In this document: positions 16,322 through 24,746 of the stretch, piece after piece
Position numbering within the stretch: position 1 is the stretch's first letter
Layout of the letters: each line of letters begins with the position of its first letter
Assembly: GCA_017302635.1 (NCBI GenBank)
Contig: JAFLCX010000001.1
Coordinates: 1,178,001 to 1,242,000 of the forward strand
Length of the DNA stretch: 64,000 nt
From: Hyphomicrobiales bacterium
GTDB lineage: Bacteria > Pseudomonadota > Alphaproteobacteria > Rhizobiales > Beijerinckiaceae
Direction of reading: 5' to 3'
Notes under the pieces: model-generated
Seen by the model: only the letters and a program-made list of their open reading frames with translations
What the model was told of the DNA's origin: nothing
Databases searched by the model: none
Translations under genes and position numbers: made by a program

Positions 16322-17593
16322 TCAGGCCGCGAGCGCCAGCCGCTCCTCCCCGATCAGCAGGGCGATCGCTGCGGTCCACGAGAACGTGCCGCCGCCCAGT
16401 CCCTGACGGGTGGTCGGGTCGAAATACTCGCAGAATCCGGCGTCCCGGATCGCGTTCAGGGTTGCCTGTTTCAGCCCAGCAGCCTCATCCGTGAGGCCGT
16501 GCCGCTCAAACCCGCGCGCGATCAGGTAATTCACCACGGCCCAGACCGGCCCTCGCCAATAGCGCTTTGGCTCGAACCCGGCCTCGCCCGGAAGGGTCGA
16601 GGGAATAGGCAGCAATTCGTCGCGCAGGATGCGATCCAGATGCCGCGCCAGTGAGCGTTGCGCATGCTCCGGGCATGTCTCTGTCAGCAGGGGCAAGAAC
16701 CCCGCCGAGACGCGGATCGGGATCAGGTTTTCGCTGATGAGATCGCGGCTGAGGTAGATGCCCGATGTTTCACTCCACAGATCGCTGAGCCCGGTCGAGA
16801 GGCGGGCGCGACGACCAGCGATCTCGTCGCGCTCGGCCGAACTTCCGAAGCGCAGGGCGAGGGCCCCCAGAGCCTCTTCGGCAGCTCCGAGGATTGCGTT
16901 GATGCCGATATCCGCCACCTTGAACGGTGCGCTCTGCCACAGGGCTGCAGGTTCCCAGCGCAGGGCCGCGTAGCGGTCGACAAGGTGGATATAGCGCCGG
17001 TAATCCTCGTCGCGCGGGCGCATATCGGCATCGATATGGCTCAGGTCGCGCCGGACGATTGCGGTTGTCGTTGTCTGCGGAACGCGGGCGAAGGGCGCAT
17101 CCCATTCGGGTGAGTTGTCGCGACCCGTTTCCCAGTTGTGAAGCACGGCGACGATGCCGCGCTGCCCGGGGTCGCGCGCCCGTGCCCACCAGCGATGATA
17201 AGCGAGAGCGGCGCGATAGAGAGCGGAAATCCGGGGTTCGAAATCCTTGCCCGCCCTTTCGGCCACAAAGGCGAGGGCGATCGCAAAAACCGGCGGTTGG
17301 GTGATGCCAGAGGTCGGGATCGCATGATGCGTGCGCCACACATCGGGGCCAGGAAAATAGCTGTCGGCGGGTTGATGGAAGATGATCTGCGGGATCATGC
17401 CATCCGCCCATTGCCCGCGCATCAGCGCCTCGAGTTCGGAAAGCGCCCGATCGATGTCGAAGGTCGCAAAACCCATCGCGACAAACGCCGAATCCCAGTT
17501 CCACTGGAAGGGGTAGAGCTTGTCGGTCGGAACCGTATAACCGCCGCGATCATTGGCGGCGAGAATGGCACGGGCGCGTTCGGCGAGACTCAT
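16322..17593 (-). CDS. GH63/MGH1-like glycoside hydrolase
   Basis: A 423-residue (alpha/alpha)6-barrel hydrolase, without signal peptide. Motifs are QWNWDSAF (30-37), NWETGRDNSPEWD (153-165) and YWRGPVWAVVNYL in the C-terminal third, the pattern of the MGH1/GH63 group. Characterised relatives hydrolyse mannosylglycerate or glucosylglycerate, compatible solutes with an alpha-glycosidic bond. Its ATG lies three bases after the stop of the sugar-importer ATPase gene, so it is the last gene of the LacI-controlled operon and probably splits the imported glycoside in the cytoplasm. The catalytic acidic residues appear intact. The exact substrate is an inference from family and context. Confidence 0.83.
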   Translation of the reverse strand: MSLAERARAILAANDRGGYTVPTDKLYPFQWNWDSAFVAMGFATFDIDRALSELEALMRGQWADGMIPQIIFHQPADSYFPGPDVWRTHHAIPTSGITQPPVFAIALAFVAERAGKDFEPRISALYRAALAYHRWWARARDPGQRGIVAVLHNWETGRDNSPEWDAPFARVPQTTTTAIVRRDLSHIDADMRPRDEDYRRYIHLVDRYAALRWEPAALWQSAPFKVADIGINAILGAAEEALGALALRFGSSAERDEIAGRRARLSTGLSDLWSETSGIYLSRDLISENLIPIRVSAGFLPLLTETCPEHAQRSLARHLDRILRDELLPIPSTLPGEAGFEPKRYWRGPVWAVVNYLIARGFERHGLTDEAAGLKQATLNAIRDAGFCEYFDPTTRQGLGGGTFSWTAAIALLIGEERLALAA

Positions 17594-17596
17594 ACG

Positions 17597-18643
17597 TCAG
17601 GCTCCTACCGCGCGGCCGGTTTCGGAGTCGAGCCAGACAATGCGTTGCGCCTCAGGCTCCAGCGCTACGATATCCCCTGCTTTCAAGCCCGAATCGGGCC
17701 GTGCGGCGACACGGATCAGTTGATCCTGCACCTTGCCGGTGAGCAGCAGGGTGGAGCCCAGCGGCTCGGCGACGCTCACCTTGAAATCGAGGCCACTCCT
17801 GCCGAGCGCGATCCGCATATCCTCCGGGCGAATGCCGCAGATGATCTCGCTTTTCGCGCCGGGACAAGGGGCGGAAAATCCGCCCAGAGCCGCGCGTCCA
17901 CCCGCCACCGGCATGCGGATGAAATTCATGGGCGGGGAGCCGACGAAGCCGCCGACGAATTTGGTCGCCGGGCGCTCATAGATGGTCTGCGGCGCGCCGA
18001 TCTGCTCGATCACGCCGCCATGCATCACGGCGATCCGATCCGCGAGGCCCATCGCTTCGGTCTGGTCATGCGTGACATAGATGGTTGTCGTGCCGGATTG
18101 CTGGAGCACACCCTTGAGTTCCGAGCGCATTTCGAGGCGCAGCAGGGCATCGAGGTTCGAGAGTGGCTCGTCCATCAGAAGCACAGCCGGGCGTACGGCC
18201 AGAGCTCGGGCGACCGCGACGCGCTGACGCTGACCGCCCGAAAGCTTCGCCGGGTACCGATCGAGATAGGGTTCGATATGAAGAAGCGACGCAGCGCGCT
18301 CGACCTCCCGCTTGATCGTCGTCTCATCGGCCTTTTGCATGCGCAGGCCGAAGGCGACGTTTTCATAGACCGTCATATGCGGAAAGACCGCATAGTTCTG
18401 GAACACCATCGCAAGGCCGCGCTCTTTCGGCGGCAGGGCTGAAACATCACGCTCGCCGATCAGCACGCGCCCCGAGGTCTGCGTTTCAAGTCCGGCAATG
18501 ATGCGAAGAAGTGTCGTCTTCCCGCAGCCCGAGGGGCCGAGTAGGGCGAGAAACTCGCCATCCGCAATCTCGAGCGAGATTTCCGCAAGGGCGGTTGCGG
18601 CTCCAAAGGTTTTCTTGATCCTGTCGATGGTGATGCCAGCCAT
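17597..18643 (-). CDS. Sugar ABC transporter ATP-binding protein (MalK/UgpC-like)
   Basis: A 348-residue ATPase of a carbohydrate importer. Walker A GPSGCGKTT is at 36-44, the Q-loop region FQNYAVFPH at 81-89, the signature LSGGQRQR at 134-141, Walker B LLMDEP at 155-160, and the switch histidine in VTHDQTEAM. A C-terminal OB/TOBE domain of about 110 residues follows, as in MalK and UgpC. It couples ATP hydrolysis to the two permeases encoded directly upstream. It lies 12 bases after the second permease gene and 3 bases before the glycosidase gene. Confidence 0.92.
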   Translation of the reverse strand: MAGITIDRIKKTFGAATALAEISLEIADGEFLALLGPSGCGKTTLLRIIAGLETQTSGRVLIGERDVSALPPKERGLAMVFQNYAVFPHMTVYENVAFGLRMQKADETTIKREVERAASLLHIEPYLDRYPAKLSGGQRQRVAVARALAVRPAVLLMDEPLSNLDALLRLEMRSELKGVLQQSGTTTIYVTHDQTEAMGLADRIAVMHGGVIEQIGAPQTIYERPATKFVGGFVGSPPMNFIRMPVAGGRAALGGFSAPCPGAKSEIICGIRPEDMRIALGRSGLDFKVSVAEPLGSTLLLTGKVQDQLIRVAARPDSGLKAGDIVALEPEAQRIVWLDSETGRAVGA

Positions 18644-18655
18644 TTTGGCTTCGCC

Positions 18656-19459
18656 TTATCTGTTGGCAATGCCCCACATCGCGAAGAGATATTTTCTCAC
18701 CGCGAAGATGAAGAGCACCGAGGGGACAATGAGGATGAAACCGCCCGCGAAGCGGAAATGCAGCGGTGATTCCGAGAGAACGGTCAGCAGATAGGCCGTC
18801 AGTGTGCGTTCGCGTACCGTGAGCACTGCTGCCGCGAACACCTCGTTCCATGAGATCACGAAAGCGAAGATGGCGGTGGCCGCAAGGCCCGGAAGAGCCA
18901 GCGGCAGCACGACTTTCACGAAGGCTTGAAAGCGCGAGCAGCCAAACACCCAGGCCGCTTCCTCGAGTTCTCGCGGAATGCCCATGAAGAGGCTCGAAGA
19001 CACCAAAGCGGCGAAGGGCAGGGCCAGAGCCGTGTGCACCAAAGCCACGCCGAGGGTTGTATCGTAAAGGCCGATGCGGATGAAATTCACGGTCAGCGGC
19101 AGGGCGAGAATCGCGAGCGGAAAAGCGCGCGTCAGCACGATGAGCAGGCGATAGGCCGTCTGCCCCTTGAACGAGAACCGTGCGAGTGCATAGCCCGCCG
19201 GAGCACCAAGCAGCACCGAGAACAGCATGCAGAGCGCTGCCACAATCACGCTGTTCAGCGCAGCATTCCAGACGCCCTCGATCTGCATGAAGACCTGCAT
19301 GGCCTGCAATGACGCATCGGCAGGCCAGAGGCTCTTGGGCCAGCGAAACACGCCCGCACGGCCCGAGAAGGCCCCGATCGCGATCAGGTAGATCGGTACG
19401 ACGATCCAGGCAATCAGCGTGACGACACCGGTGAGGTAAAGGAAGCGCTTCGTGCTCAT
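18656..19459 (-). CDS. Sugar ABC transporter permease (MalG-like)
   Basis: A 267-residue integral membrane permease of the carbohydrate uptake transporter-1 family with about six hydrophobic segments. It carries the EAA loop (IPRELEEAAWVFGCSR region) that docks on the ATPase. It corresponds to MalG. Its ATG overlaps the end of the partner permease gene by four bases. With that partner it forms the membrane channel of the importer in this operon. Confidence 0.9.
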   Translation of the reverse strand: MSTKRFLYLTGVVTLIAWIVVPIYLIAIGAFSGRAGVFRWPKSLWPADASLQAMQVFMQIEGVWNAALNSVIVAALCMLFSVLLGAPAGYALARFSFKGQTAYRLLIVLTRAFPLAILALPLTVNFIRIGLYDTTLGVALVHTALALPFAALVSSSLFMGIPRELEEAAWVFGCSRFQAFVKVVLPLALPGLAATAIFAFVISWNEVFAAAVLTVRERTLTAYLLTVLSESPLHFRFAGGFILIVPSVLFIFAVRKYLFAMWGIANR

Positions 19460-20304
19460 GCCTGCGCCTCCGGTTTCGTGCGCAGCAGCCGGATATAGAC
19501 CAGCGTCGCCGCGAGGCTGATGACCATGATCAGGATGGCATAGGCTGCGGCCACACCATCATTCTGGTTGTCGCGCATCCAAGTATAGGCCTCACCGACC
19601 AGCACAGGGAAATTCCGCCCTCCGAGCGCATAGACCACCGCGAACACCTCGAAAGCCAGCACCGTGCGTAGGATCAGCGCCGATTGCAAAGAGGGCTTCA
19701 GGAGCGGTAGCGTGATCTTTCGGAAGCGCGTCCAGCCGGTGGCGCCGAAAACTTCTGCCGCTTCGAAATACTCCTTGGGGATCAGCTGGAAACCCGCCAC
19801 GAGAATGACCAGCACAATGGCCGTGGCGCGCCAGATTTCAGCAAGCACGATGCCGACGAAAAGCGCGGTGGGGTTCTCGTATGAAAGCCAGTTCGTCGGA
19901 GAGTCGATCACGCCCAAAGCGAAAAGGGTCGAGTTGAGATAGCCGCGATCCTGCAGGATCGAGAGCCAGACGAGGCCTGCCGCAAGATCGGAAACACCGA
20001 GCGGAATCGTCCAGATCCAGAGCACGAGATCGCGCCCCTTCTCCATTTTCTGGAGCATCACGGCCATGCCGAGCGCGAGGCCGATCTGGAGCGGGATCAC
20101 GACGGCCACGAGCAGGAACGTGTTGCGCAGCGAGACGCCGAAATTGATGTCACCCACCATTTTGCGGAAATTGCCGAGCGAGGCTCCACCCTGATCCGTG
20201 AAAGCGAGCCCGATCGTCTGCACCAGCGGAAAGATGAAGAGCAGGATCAGGAACACCACCGAAGGGGCGATCAGCAGGTAGGGCAGCAGGCGAGAATTCG
20301 TCAT
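19456..20304 (-). CDS. Sugar ABC transporter permease (MalF/UgpA-like)
   Basis: A 282-residue permease with six or so hydrophobic segments, beginning LLPYLLIAPSVVFLILLFIFP. Its EAA loop is in the PKEYFEAAEVFGATGWTRF region. It is the MalF/UgpA-type partner of the next gene and overlaps it by four bases. It lies 140 bases downstream of the binding-protein gene, separated by a strong hairpin that probably lowers permease expression relative to the binding protein. Confidence 0.9.
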   Translation of the reverse strand: MTNSRLLPYLLIAPSVVFLILLFIFPLVQTIGLAFTDQGGASLGNFRKMVGDINFGVSLRNTFLLVAVVIPLQIGLALGMAVMLQKMEKGRDLVLWIWTIPLGVSDLAAGLVWLSILQDRGYLNSTLFALGVIDSPTNWLSYENPTALFVGIVLAEIWRATAIVLVILVAGFQLIPKEYFEAAEVFGATGWTRFRKITLPLLKPSLQSALILRTVLAFEVFAVVYALGGRNFPVLVGEAYTWMRDNQNDGVAAAYAILIMVISLAATLVYIRLLRTKPEAQA

Positions 20305-20338
20305 GGCGACGCTCCGCGACCGGCGAGAGGGCAGGGGT

Positions 20339-20378
20339 GGGAACCGGGCACGGGCGGGAGGTCGCGTGCCCGGTTCCC
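20339..20378 (-). promoter_or_regulatory. Long perfect hairpin between binding-protein and permease genes
   Basis: A 14 bp perfect inverted repeat (GGGAACCGGGCACG at 20339-20352 and its complement at 20365-20378) with a 12-base loop. It lies in the 140-base gap between the solute-binding protein gene and the permeases. No T-run follows on the minus strand, so it is more likely an mRNA-stabilising or attenuating structure than a full terminator. This matches the malE-malF type of differential expression known for binding-protein operons. Confidence 0.75.
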
Positions 20379-20444
20379 CGGCTTGTCATCGGGGGGAGTT
20401 TCGCGCCCGATTTTCAAAGGGCGCGACCCAAGGACCAGCGGCGA

Positions 20445-21731
20445 TCAGTTGATCGGGCAAGGGCCGGTGGAGGCCTTGTCCGGAGCCCAACACGGGGCCT
20501 TCGTTTCATCCATGATGGCCTTGAGTGCCGTGGCCTGCGCGGCCAATGCGGTCTTGATGTCCTCGTTGCGCAGCACGATGCGCTGGAACGTATCCATGTA
20601 GACCTTGCTGAACTCGCCGCCCTTCGCGCCAAGCCCCACGGGCAGGAGCGACACCAGCGCATCTTTCGACCCTTGCGTTTTCGCCACGCCTTCAACGAGC
20701 AGCTTGATGCCGCCCGAAAGATCGGCCGGAAGATCAGCCTTCACCACCGGAAAGAAGCCGAGATTGGCCGCGACACGCACCTGCGTGTTGGCACTCAGCA
20801 GATGGTTGATCGTGGCGACAGCGCCGGGACGGTTCGGGGCATCTTTCGCAATCGCCAGACCCGCGATCACCGGCATGTAGCCGCGTCCTTTCGGTCCGGA
20901 AGGGGCCGGGAACGTCACATAGGCGTTGGGGGCCGCGATCAGCGCATCCTTGAGGCGGGCCACATGGTCGAAGGCGATCATCACGTCGCCTGCGAGCAAG
21001 GCTTCCTGCATGAAGTCATAGTTGGTCGAGCTGGGGTTCACATGAGCCCAGAGCGCCTTGAACTCCGCCCACATCGCTTCCGCTTCGGCGCTCTTGAAGG
21101 TCGAGACCACGCCGCCCGTGTAGGAGGGGTAGAGATAACCCTGGAAGAAACGGGCCATCAGCCCCTTCGGACCGGCCGGAAAGCCCAGCGCGCGCTTGCC
21201 GGTCTTCTCCTGGATGTTCTTCGCCCATTCGCGCAATTGCGCATATGTCAGCGCGTTGATGTCGGCTCCCGCGGGAAGATATTGCAGCGCTTCTTTCTTG
21301 GCGGCCATCACGTAGGTCGCCTGCATCCAGGGGATGTATTGCTGCTTGTCGGTGCCCAGCTTGCCGAGCGAGAGCAGGTTTTCCGGAATGCCGGCTGCGC
21401 GTGCATTGGCGACGAGATCGTCCACCGGATCGAGGCTGTTGCCGACAAGCGGCTGGATTTCGCCATGCAGGGCGCCGAGCAGCGACACCGTGCGCTTGCC
21501 GGCCTTGGTTTCTGCATCGACCCGAACGGCGAAAGCCGCGGGCTCCTCGACGGCGTAAGTGACCTTCTGCGGCGCGTTGTTGAGAATCATGCCGCGAAAC
21601 AGCGTCGCCTCCTCCACCGGCCGAAGCTGGGTGGAGAGAAAGAGGGTGTCGCTCTGCGCCAGCGCAATGCCGGAGCCCGAGATCGTTGTGGCCAGCGCCA
21701 GCAGCGCTGCCCTGGTGAAATGTCTGGTCAT
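20445..21731 (-). CDS. Extracellular sugar-binding protein of ABC importer (family 1)
   Basis: A 428-residue periplasmic solute-binding protein. Residues 1-26 form a signal peptide ending in IALAQ, with likely cleavage before SDTLFLST. The mature chain has the two-lobe family 1 (MalE/UgpB) layout and features such as LNAPKGPKG-type flexible loops and NHLLSANTQVRVAANLGFFPV near the C-terminal lobe. It captures the substrate and delivers it to the two permeases downstream. It follows the LacI gene by 50 bases with GGGAGG before the ATG. The ligand is not readable from sequence; a glycoside cleaved by the operon's glycosidase is the best guess. Confidence 0.87.
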   Translation of the reverse strand: MTRHFTRAALLALATTISGSGIALAQSDTLFLSTQLRPVEEATLFRGMILNNAPQKVTYAVEEPAAFAVRVDAETKAGKRTVSLLGALHGEIQPLVGNSLDPVDDLVANARAAGIPENLLSLGKLGTDKQQYIPWMQATYVMAAKKEALQYLPAGADINALTYAQLREWAKNIQEKTGKRALGFPAGPKGLMARFFQGYLYPSYTGGVVSTFKSAEAEAMWAEFKALWAHVNPSSTNYDFMQEALLAGDVMIAFDHVARLKDALIAAPNAYVTFPAPSGPKGRGYMPVIAGLAIAKDAPNRPGAVATINHLLSANTQVRVAANLGFFPVVKADLPADLSGGIKLLVEGVAKTQGSKDALVSLLPVGLGAKGGEFSKVYMDTFQRIVLRNEDIKTALAAQATALKAIMDETKAPCWAPDKASTGPCPIN

Positions 21732-21781
21732 CCTATCCTCCCGAGTTTCATTTTTTGGGGTTGGTCAAAGGCAAGACGGGC

Positions 21782-22789
21782 TCAGCCCCCGCCTTCGCCG
21801 GAAGAGGCGCGTGGAAGCTGGCGCAGCGGCATCACTTCCTGCAGGTCTGCGGGTTTTGCTCCACCGATGAGTGCAATCAGCTTCTCGGCGATGGACAGGC
21901 CCGCCTCGCGGATCGGCGGTTCCATGGTTGTGAGCGGAGGGTCTGTGAAAGCCGCGGCGGCGAGATTATCGTGGCCCGTCACAGCGATATCCGCACCGAT
22001 GCGGGCGCCGATCTCGCCGATCGCGCGGTAGGCGCCGAGCGCCATATGATCGGTCGCGCAGATGATCGCGTCCGGCCGCTCCGATTGAGAGAGCAGGATG
22101 CGCGCCGCCTGATAGCCACCCTCTTCGGTTGCAATGGTCTCGACAATCCGGCCGGCCGGCAACCCCGCCTGAGCCAGAGCGCGTGTGAAACCTTTCGCAC
22201 GCAAGGCGGAGTAGGTGAGGTTCGAGGGGCCCGCGAGATGGGCAAAACGCCGCCGACCCTGGTTGATCAGGCGTGTCGTGAGTTCGTCGAACCCCTCCTC
22301 CATCGCGCCGTCGACAAAGGCATAGGGTCGCGTCGTTTCGGTGCGACCGAAGCACAGAAATGGAAAGCCCGATTCGGCAAGGTAAGCCACGCGCTCATCC
22401 TGCCGGCGCGTGCGCAGGAGGAGGCAGGCATCGGCCCGCTTGCCTTCGACAATGCGGGTATAGACCGCCGCCTCATCGGGCCCGGGCCGGGCGGCCATCA
22501 ATGTGAAATCGAGCTGGACCGCTGCGAGACGCTCGCCGATCACCGCGAGCAATTCACCGAAGGCTGGCTGGAAAAACCGGCCCGGCTCCGTCGGCATCAC
22601 AAGCGCGATGGCGTCTGCCGTGCCCTTCCGAAGGCGGCGGGCAACCGGGTTGGGCCGGTAGCCCATCTCGTCAGCCGCTTCGCGAACCCGGACGCGCGTG
22701 CCATGCGCCACGTCCTCGTAGCCGTCGAGCGCGCGCGAAACCGTCGTGATCGACAGCCCCAATCGCGTGGCGAGTGCGCGCAAGGTCAT
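21782..22789 (-). CDS. LacI-family transcriptional regulator
   Basis: A 335-residue repressor. The N-terminal helix-turn-helix is TLRALATRLGLSITTVSRALDGY (split here as TLRALATRLGLS and ITTVSRALDGY), followed by the hinge helix (NPVARRLRKG) and a periplasmic-binding-protein-like effector domain. It is the first gene of the sugar importer operon on the same strand. Its promoter carries two CG-centred palindromes that look like its own operators, so autoregulation and control of the whole importer are likely. The inducer would be the imported sugar or a product of the glycosidase. It ends 50 bases before the binding-protein gene. Confidence 0.92.
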   Translation of the reverse strand: MTLRALATRLGLSITTVSRALDGYEDVAHGTRVRVREAADEMGYRPNPVARRLRKGTADAIALVMPTEPGRFFQPAFGELLAVIGERLAAVQLDFTLMAARPGPDEAAVYTRIVEGKRADACLLLRTRRQDERVAYLAESGFPFLCFGRTETTRPYAFVDGAMEEGFDELTTRLINQGRRRFAHLAGPSNLTYSALRAKGFTRALAQAGLPAGRIVETIATEEGGYQAARILLSQSERPDAIICATDHMALGAYRAIGEIGARIGADIAVTGHDNLAAAAFTDPPLTTMEPPIREAGLSIAEKLIALIGGAKPADLQEVMPLRQLPRASSGEGGG

Positions 22790-22838
22790 GACAGGAAACC
22801 CCTCCCGGTCGTGATGGGTTCTGATAGCGTCAGAATCT

Positions 22839-22882
22839 CCAAAACGATTTGGAAACGATATTCAAATCGATTTTGCTGTCAA
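22839..22882 (-). promoter_or_regulatory. Sigma-70-type promoter with two LacI-type operators
   Basis: On the minus strand TTGACA (22882-22877) is followed after 16 bases by TATCGT (22860-22855). The spacer contains the perfect palindrome AAATCGATTT (22864-22873). Just downstream of the -10 lies the near-palindrome CCAAAACGATTTGG (22839-22852). Both are A/T-rich with a central CG, as LacI-family operators usually are, and their centres are 23 bases apart. They lie 50-80 bases upstream of the LacI-family start codon, fitting autorepression of the importer operon. Confidence 0.7.
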
Positions 22883-22908
22883 GTGGGTTGATTCCCGGGG
22901 AGCGAGTC

Positions 22909-23610
22909 TCAGGTGCTCACGAAGCGCAGGACGGTCTCGATGACATGCTGACGCCTGCGCGCAAGGGCGCCGGATTCGCCCATATCATGCTGGAAAAGCG
23001 CGAAAATGGTGGCGCGATTCGAAACGTTGTAGAATGCCAGCGCGCTGATCGTGAGATGGATTTCCAGCGGGTTGAGATCGGCGCGAAACTGCCCCGCCAC
23101 GACACCGCGCTCGTAAATGCTGCGCACGGTATCGATCGCGGTCAGGTTGAGTTTCGCGATTTTTTCCGAGGCCGCGATGTGCTGTGCGTGATGAATGTTC
23201 TCGACCATCACGAGGCGGACGAAATCCGGGTTGTTCGCATGGTAGTCGAAGGTCTGGCCGGTCAACTGGGCCAGCGCATCCGCAGGAGGGAGCGCGGAAA
23301 GATCGAGTTTCAGTTCCTGGTTCCGGATGCCAGCATAGGCTTGTTCGAGCACGGCGGCGTAGAGCCCGCGTTTGTCCCCGAAATAGTAATAAATCATGCG
23401 CTTGGAGGTGGCCGTGCGCGTCGCGATATCATCGACGCGAGCACCGGAAAAACCGTTCTCGACGAAAGCCTCGCGCGCGGCGGCCAGAATGTCGCGGCGC
23501 ACGCCCTCCGGGTCCTGGGTCCAGGAAGAGCGGCTGGCTTCGCTGGTTGCAGGCTTCGCGTGCCCGCCGGATGGTCGTTTCGTGCGCGCTTTAGCGGAGT
23601 CGTCGGTCAT
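22909..23610 (-). CDS. TetR-family transcriptional regulator
   Basis: A 233-residue regulator. A 35-residue polar N-terminal extension is followed by the TetR DNA-binding domain (DILAAAREAFVENGFSG, VDDIATRTATSKRMIYYYF) and a helical ligand-binding domain with the FVRLVMVENIHHAQH region. Its ATG overlaps the TGA of the HMG-CoA-lyase-like gene by four bases. It probably controls that operon and the divergent AroE-like gene through the 20-base palindrome at 24697-24716. The ligand would be an aromatic or CoA-linked intermediate, by inference only. Confidence 0.9.
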   Translation of the reverse strand: MTDDSAKARTKRPSGGHAKPATSEASRSSWTQDPEGVRRDILAAAREAFVENGFSGARVDDIATRTATSKRMIYYYFGDKRGLYAAVLEQAYAGIRNQELKLDLSALPPADALAQLTGQTFDYHANNPDFVRLVMVENIHHAQHIAASEKIAKLNLTAIDTVRSIYERGVVAGQFRADLNPLEIHLTISALAFYNVSNRATIFALFQHDMGESGALARRRQHVIETVLRFVST

Positions 23611-24563
23611 GGGCTGGCCCGGCCTGTGGCCGCGTTGAAGCCCTTTGGCAGACCCGCTTCGGCGATCATGCCATGCACATCGACACCCGGAAGCCCATCC
23701 CGCATCGGGCGACGCGCCGCCACCAGCTTTTCGAGATCAATCCCTGTGCGAACGCCCATCGCCTCAAACATGAAGACCAGATCCTCGGTGACAACATTTC
23801 CCGAGGCGCCCGGCGCATGTGGGCAACCACCGAGACCGCCGAGAGACGAATCAAAAATGCGCACGCCAGCATCGTAAGCCGCAAGGTTGTTGGCGAGGCC
23901 GAGACCGCGTGTGTTGTGCATGTGGGCCGCGCCGGTCCTGTCGCCGATTTCGCGGATGACCCTGCCGAACAACCGCCGCACCTGGCCCGGATTGGCCATG
24001 CCGGTGGTGTCGGAAAGGCCCGAATCATCCACTCCGGCCTCCACCAATTCTGCGCAAAGTCGTACGACTTCGTCTTCCGGCACGGGCCCGGCAATCGTGC
24101 ACCCGAAGGCGACGGAGACATTGGCCTCGACGGCAACATGAGGCGCCGAGACGTTGCGGTATTCGACGATCCGGCGCACTTCGGCGACCATTTCCGCGCG
24201 TGTCTTGCGGACATTGGCGAGGCTGTGCTCCTCGCTTCCCGAAACCGGAATGGTCAGTTTGTGTGCTCCGGCGGCGATTGCGGCCTCGGCGCCCCGAAGG
24301 TTCGGCACCAGCGCCAGAACGGTCAGGCCGGGCAAAGTGCGGGCGAAGGCCACGACATCGGCTGCATCCGCCATCTGCGGCATCAGTTTGGCTGGCACGA
24401 AAGAGCAGACTTCGATTTCCCGCAAGCCGGCCGCATGAAGGGCGACCAGCCAGCGTTTCTTCGCGTCGGTCGGCATGATCTGCGCGAGAATCTGCAGGCC
24501 GTCGCGCGGGCCACACTCGCTGATCAGCACATCAGGATTGGCGCCTCCCGGCGAAAAACGCAT
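23607..24563 (-). CDS. Hydroxymethylglutaryl-CoA lyase-like enzyme
   Basis: A 318-residue DRE-TIM metallolyase-family protein. The N-terminal ISECGPRDGLQ carries the metal-binding aspartate and catalytic arginine. HMHNTRGLGLAN supplies the two metal histidines, and GGCPHAPGASGN holds the active-site cysteine and matches the HMG-CoA lyase consensus. The reaction would be cleavage of HMG-CoA or a similar 3-hydroxy-3-methyl acyl-CoA into acetyl-CoA and a keto acid. I chose the ATG at 24563 (MRFSPGGANPD) with GGAGAGG upstream. It is first in an operon with the TetR gene and divergent from the AroE-like gene. Its precise substrate in this catabolic neighbourhood is uncertain. Confidence 0.85.
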   Translation of the reverse strand: MRFSPGGANPDVLISECGPRDGLQILAQIMPTDAKKRWLVALHAAGLREIEVCSFVPAKLMPQMADAADVVAFARTLPGLTVLALVPNLRGAEAAIAAGAHKLTIPVSGSEEHSLANVRKTRAEMVAEVRRIVEYRNVSAPHVAVEANVSVAFGCTIAGPVPEDEVVRLCAELVEAGVDDSGLSDTTGMANPGQVRRLFGRVIREIGDRTGAAHMHNTRGLGLANNLAAYDAGVRIFDSSLGGLGGCPHAPGASGNVVTEDLVFMFEAMGVRTGIDLEKLVAARRPMRDGLPGVDVHGMIAEAGLPKGFNAATGRASP

Positions 24564-24696
24564 CGGCCTCTCCATTCTTGATGATGAGCATATCCGGAGC
24601 CGCGACATTGCGCAGAAAACGTCGTGTCAGGTCAAGGATGCGCGAGCGCAGAACCCGCGTAAATTGCCATGAACGAAGCCAGCGTGCGCTTGCAAT

Positions 24697-24716
24697 ATTT
24701 AACCAATTGGTTCAAT
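24697..24716. promoter_or_regulatory. Candidate TetR operator palindrome
   Basis: The perfect 12-base palindrome AACCAATTGGTT (24701-24712) is extended by ATT/AAT arms to a 20-base inverted repeat with one mismatched pair. It lies in the 184-base gap between the divergent HMG-CoA-lyase/TetR operon and the AroE-like gene, 31 bases from the latter's start codon. Size, symmetry and position fit a TetR-family operator controlling both directions. Confidence 0.65.
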
Positions 24717-24746
24717 TGAGATCGCCTTTTCAGGAGCACCCCACCT

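Noticed and set aside
20337..22031. Plus-strand reading frame of 564 codons over the sugar-binding protein and LacI genes
   Set aside because: It crosses two well-supported genes and the intergenic hairpin in antisense and has no domain.
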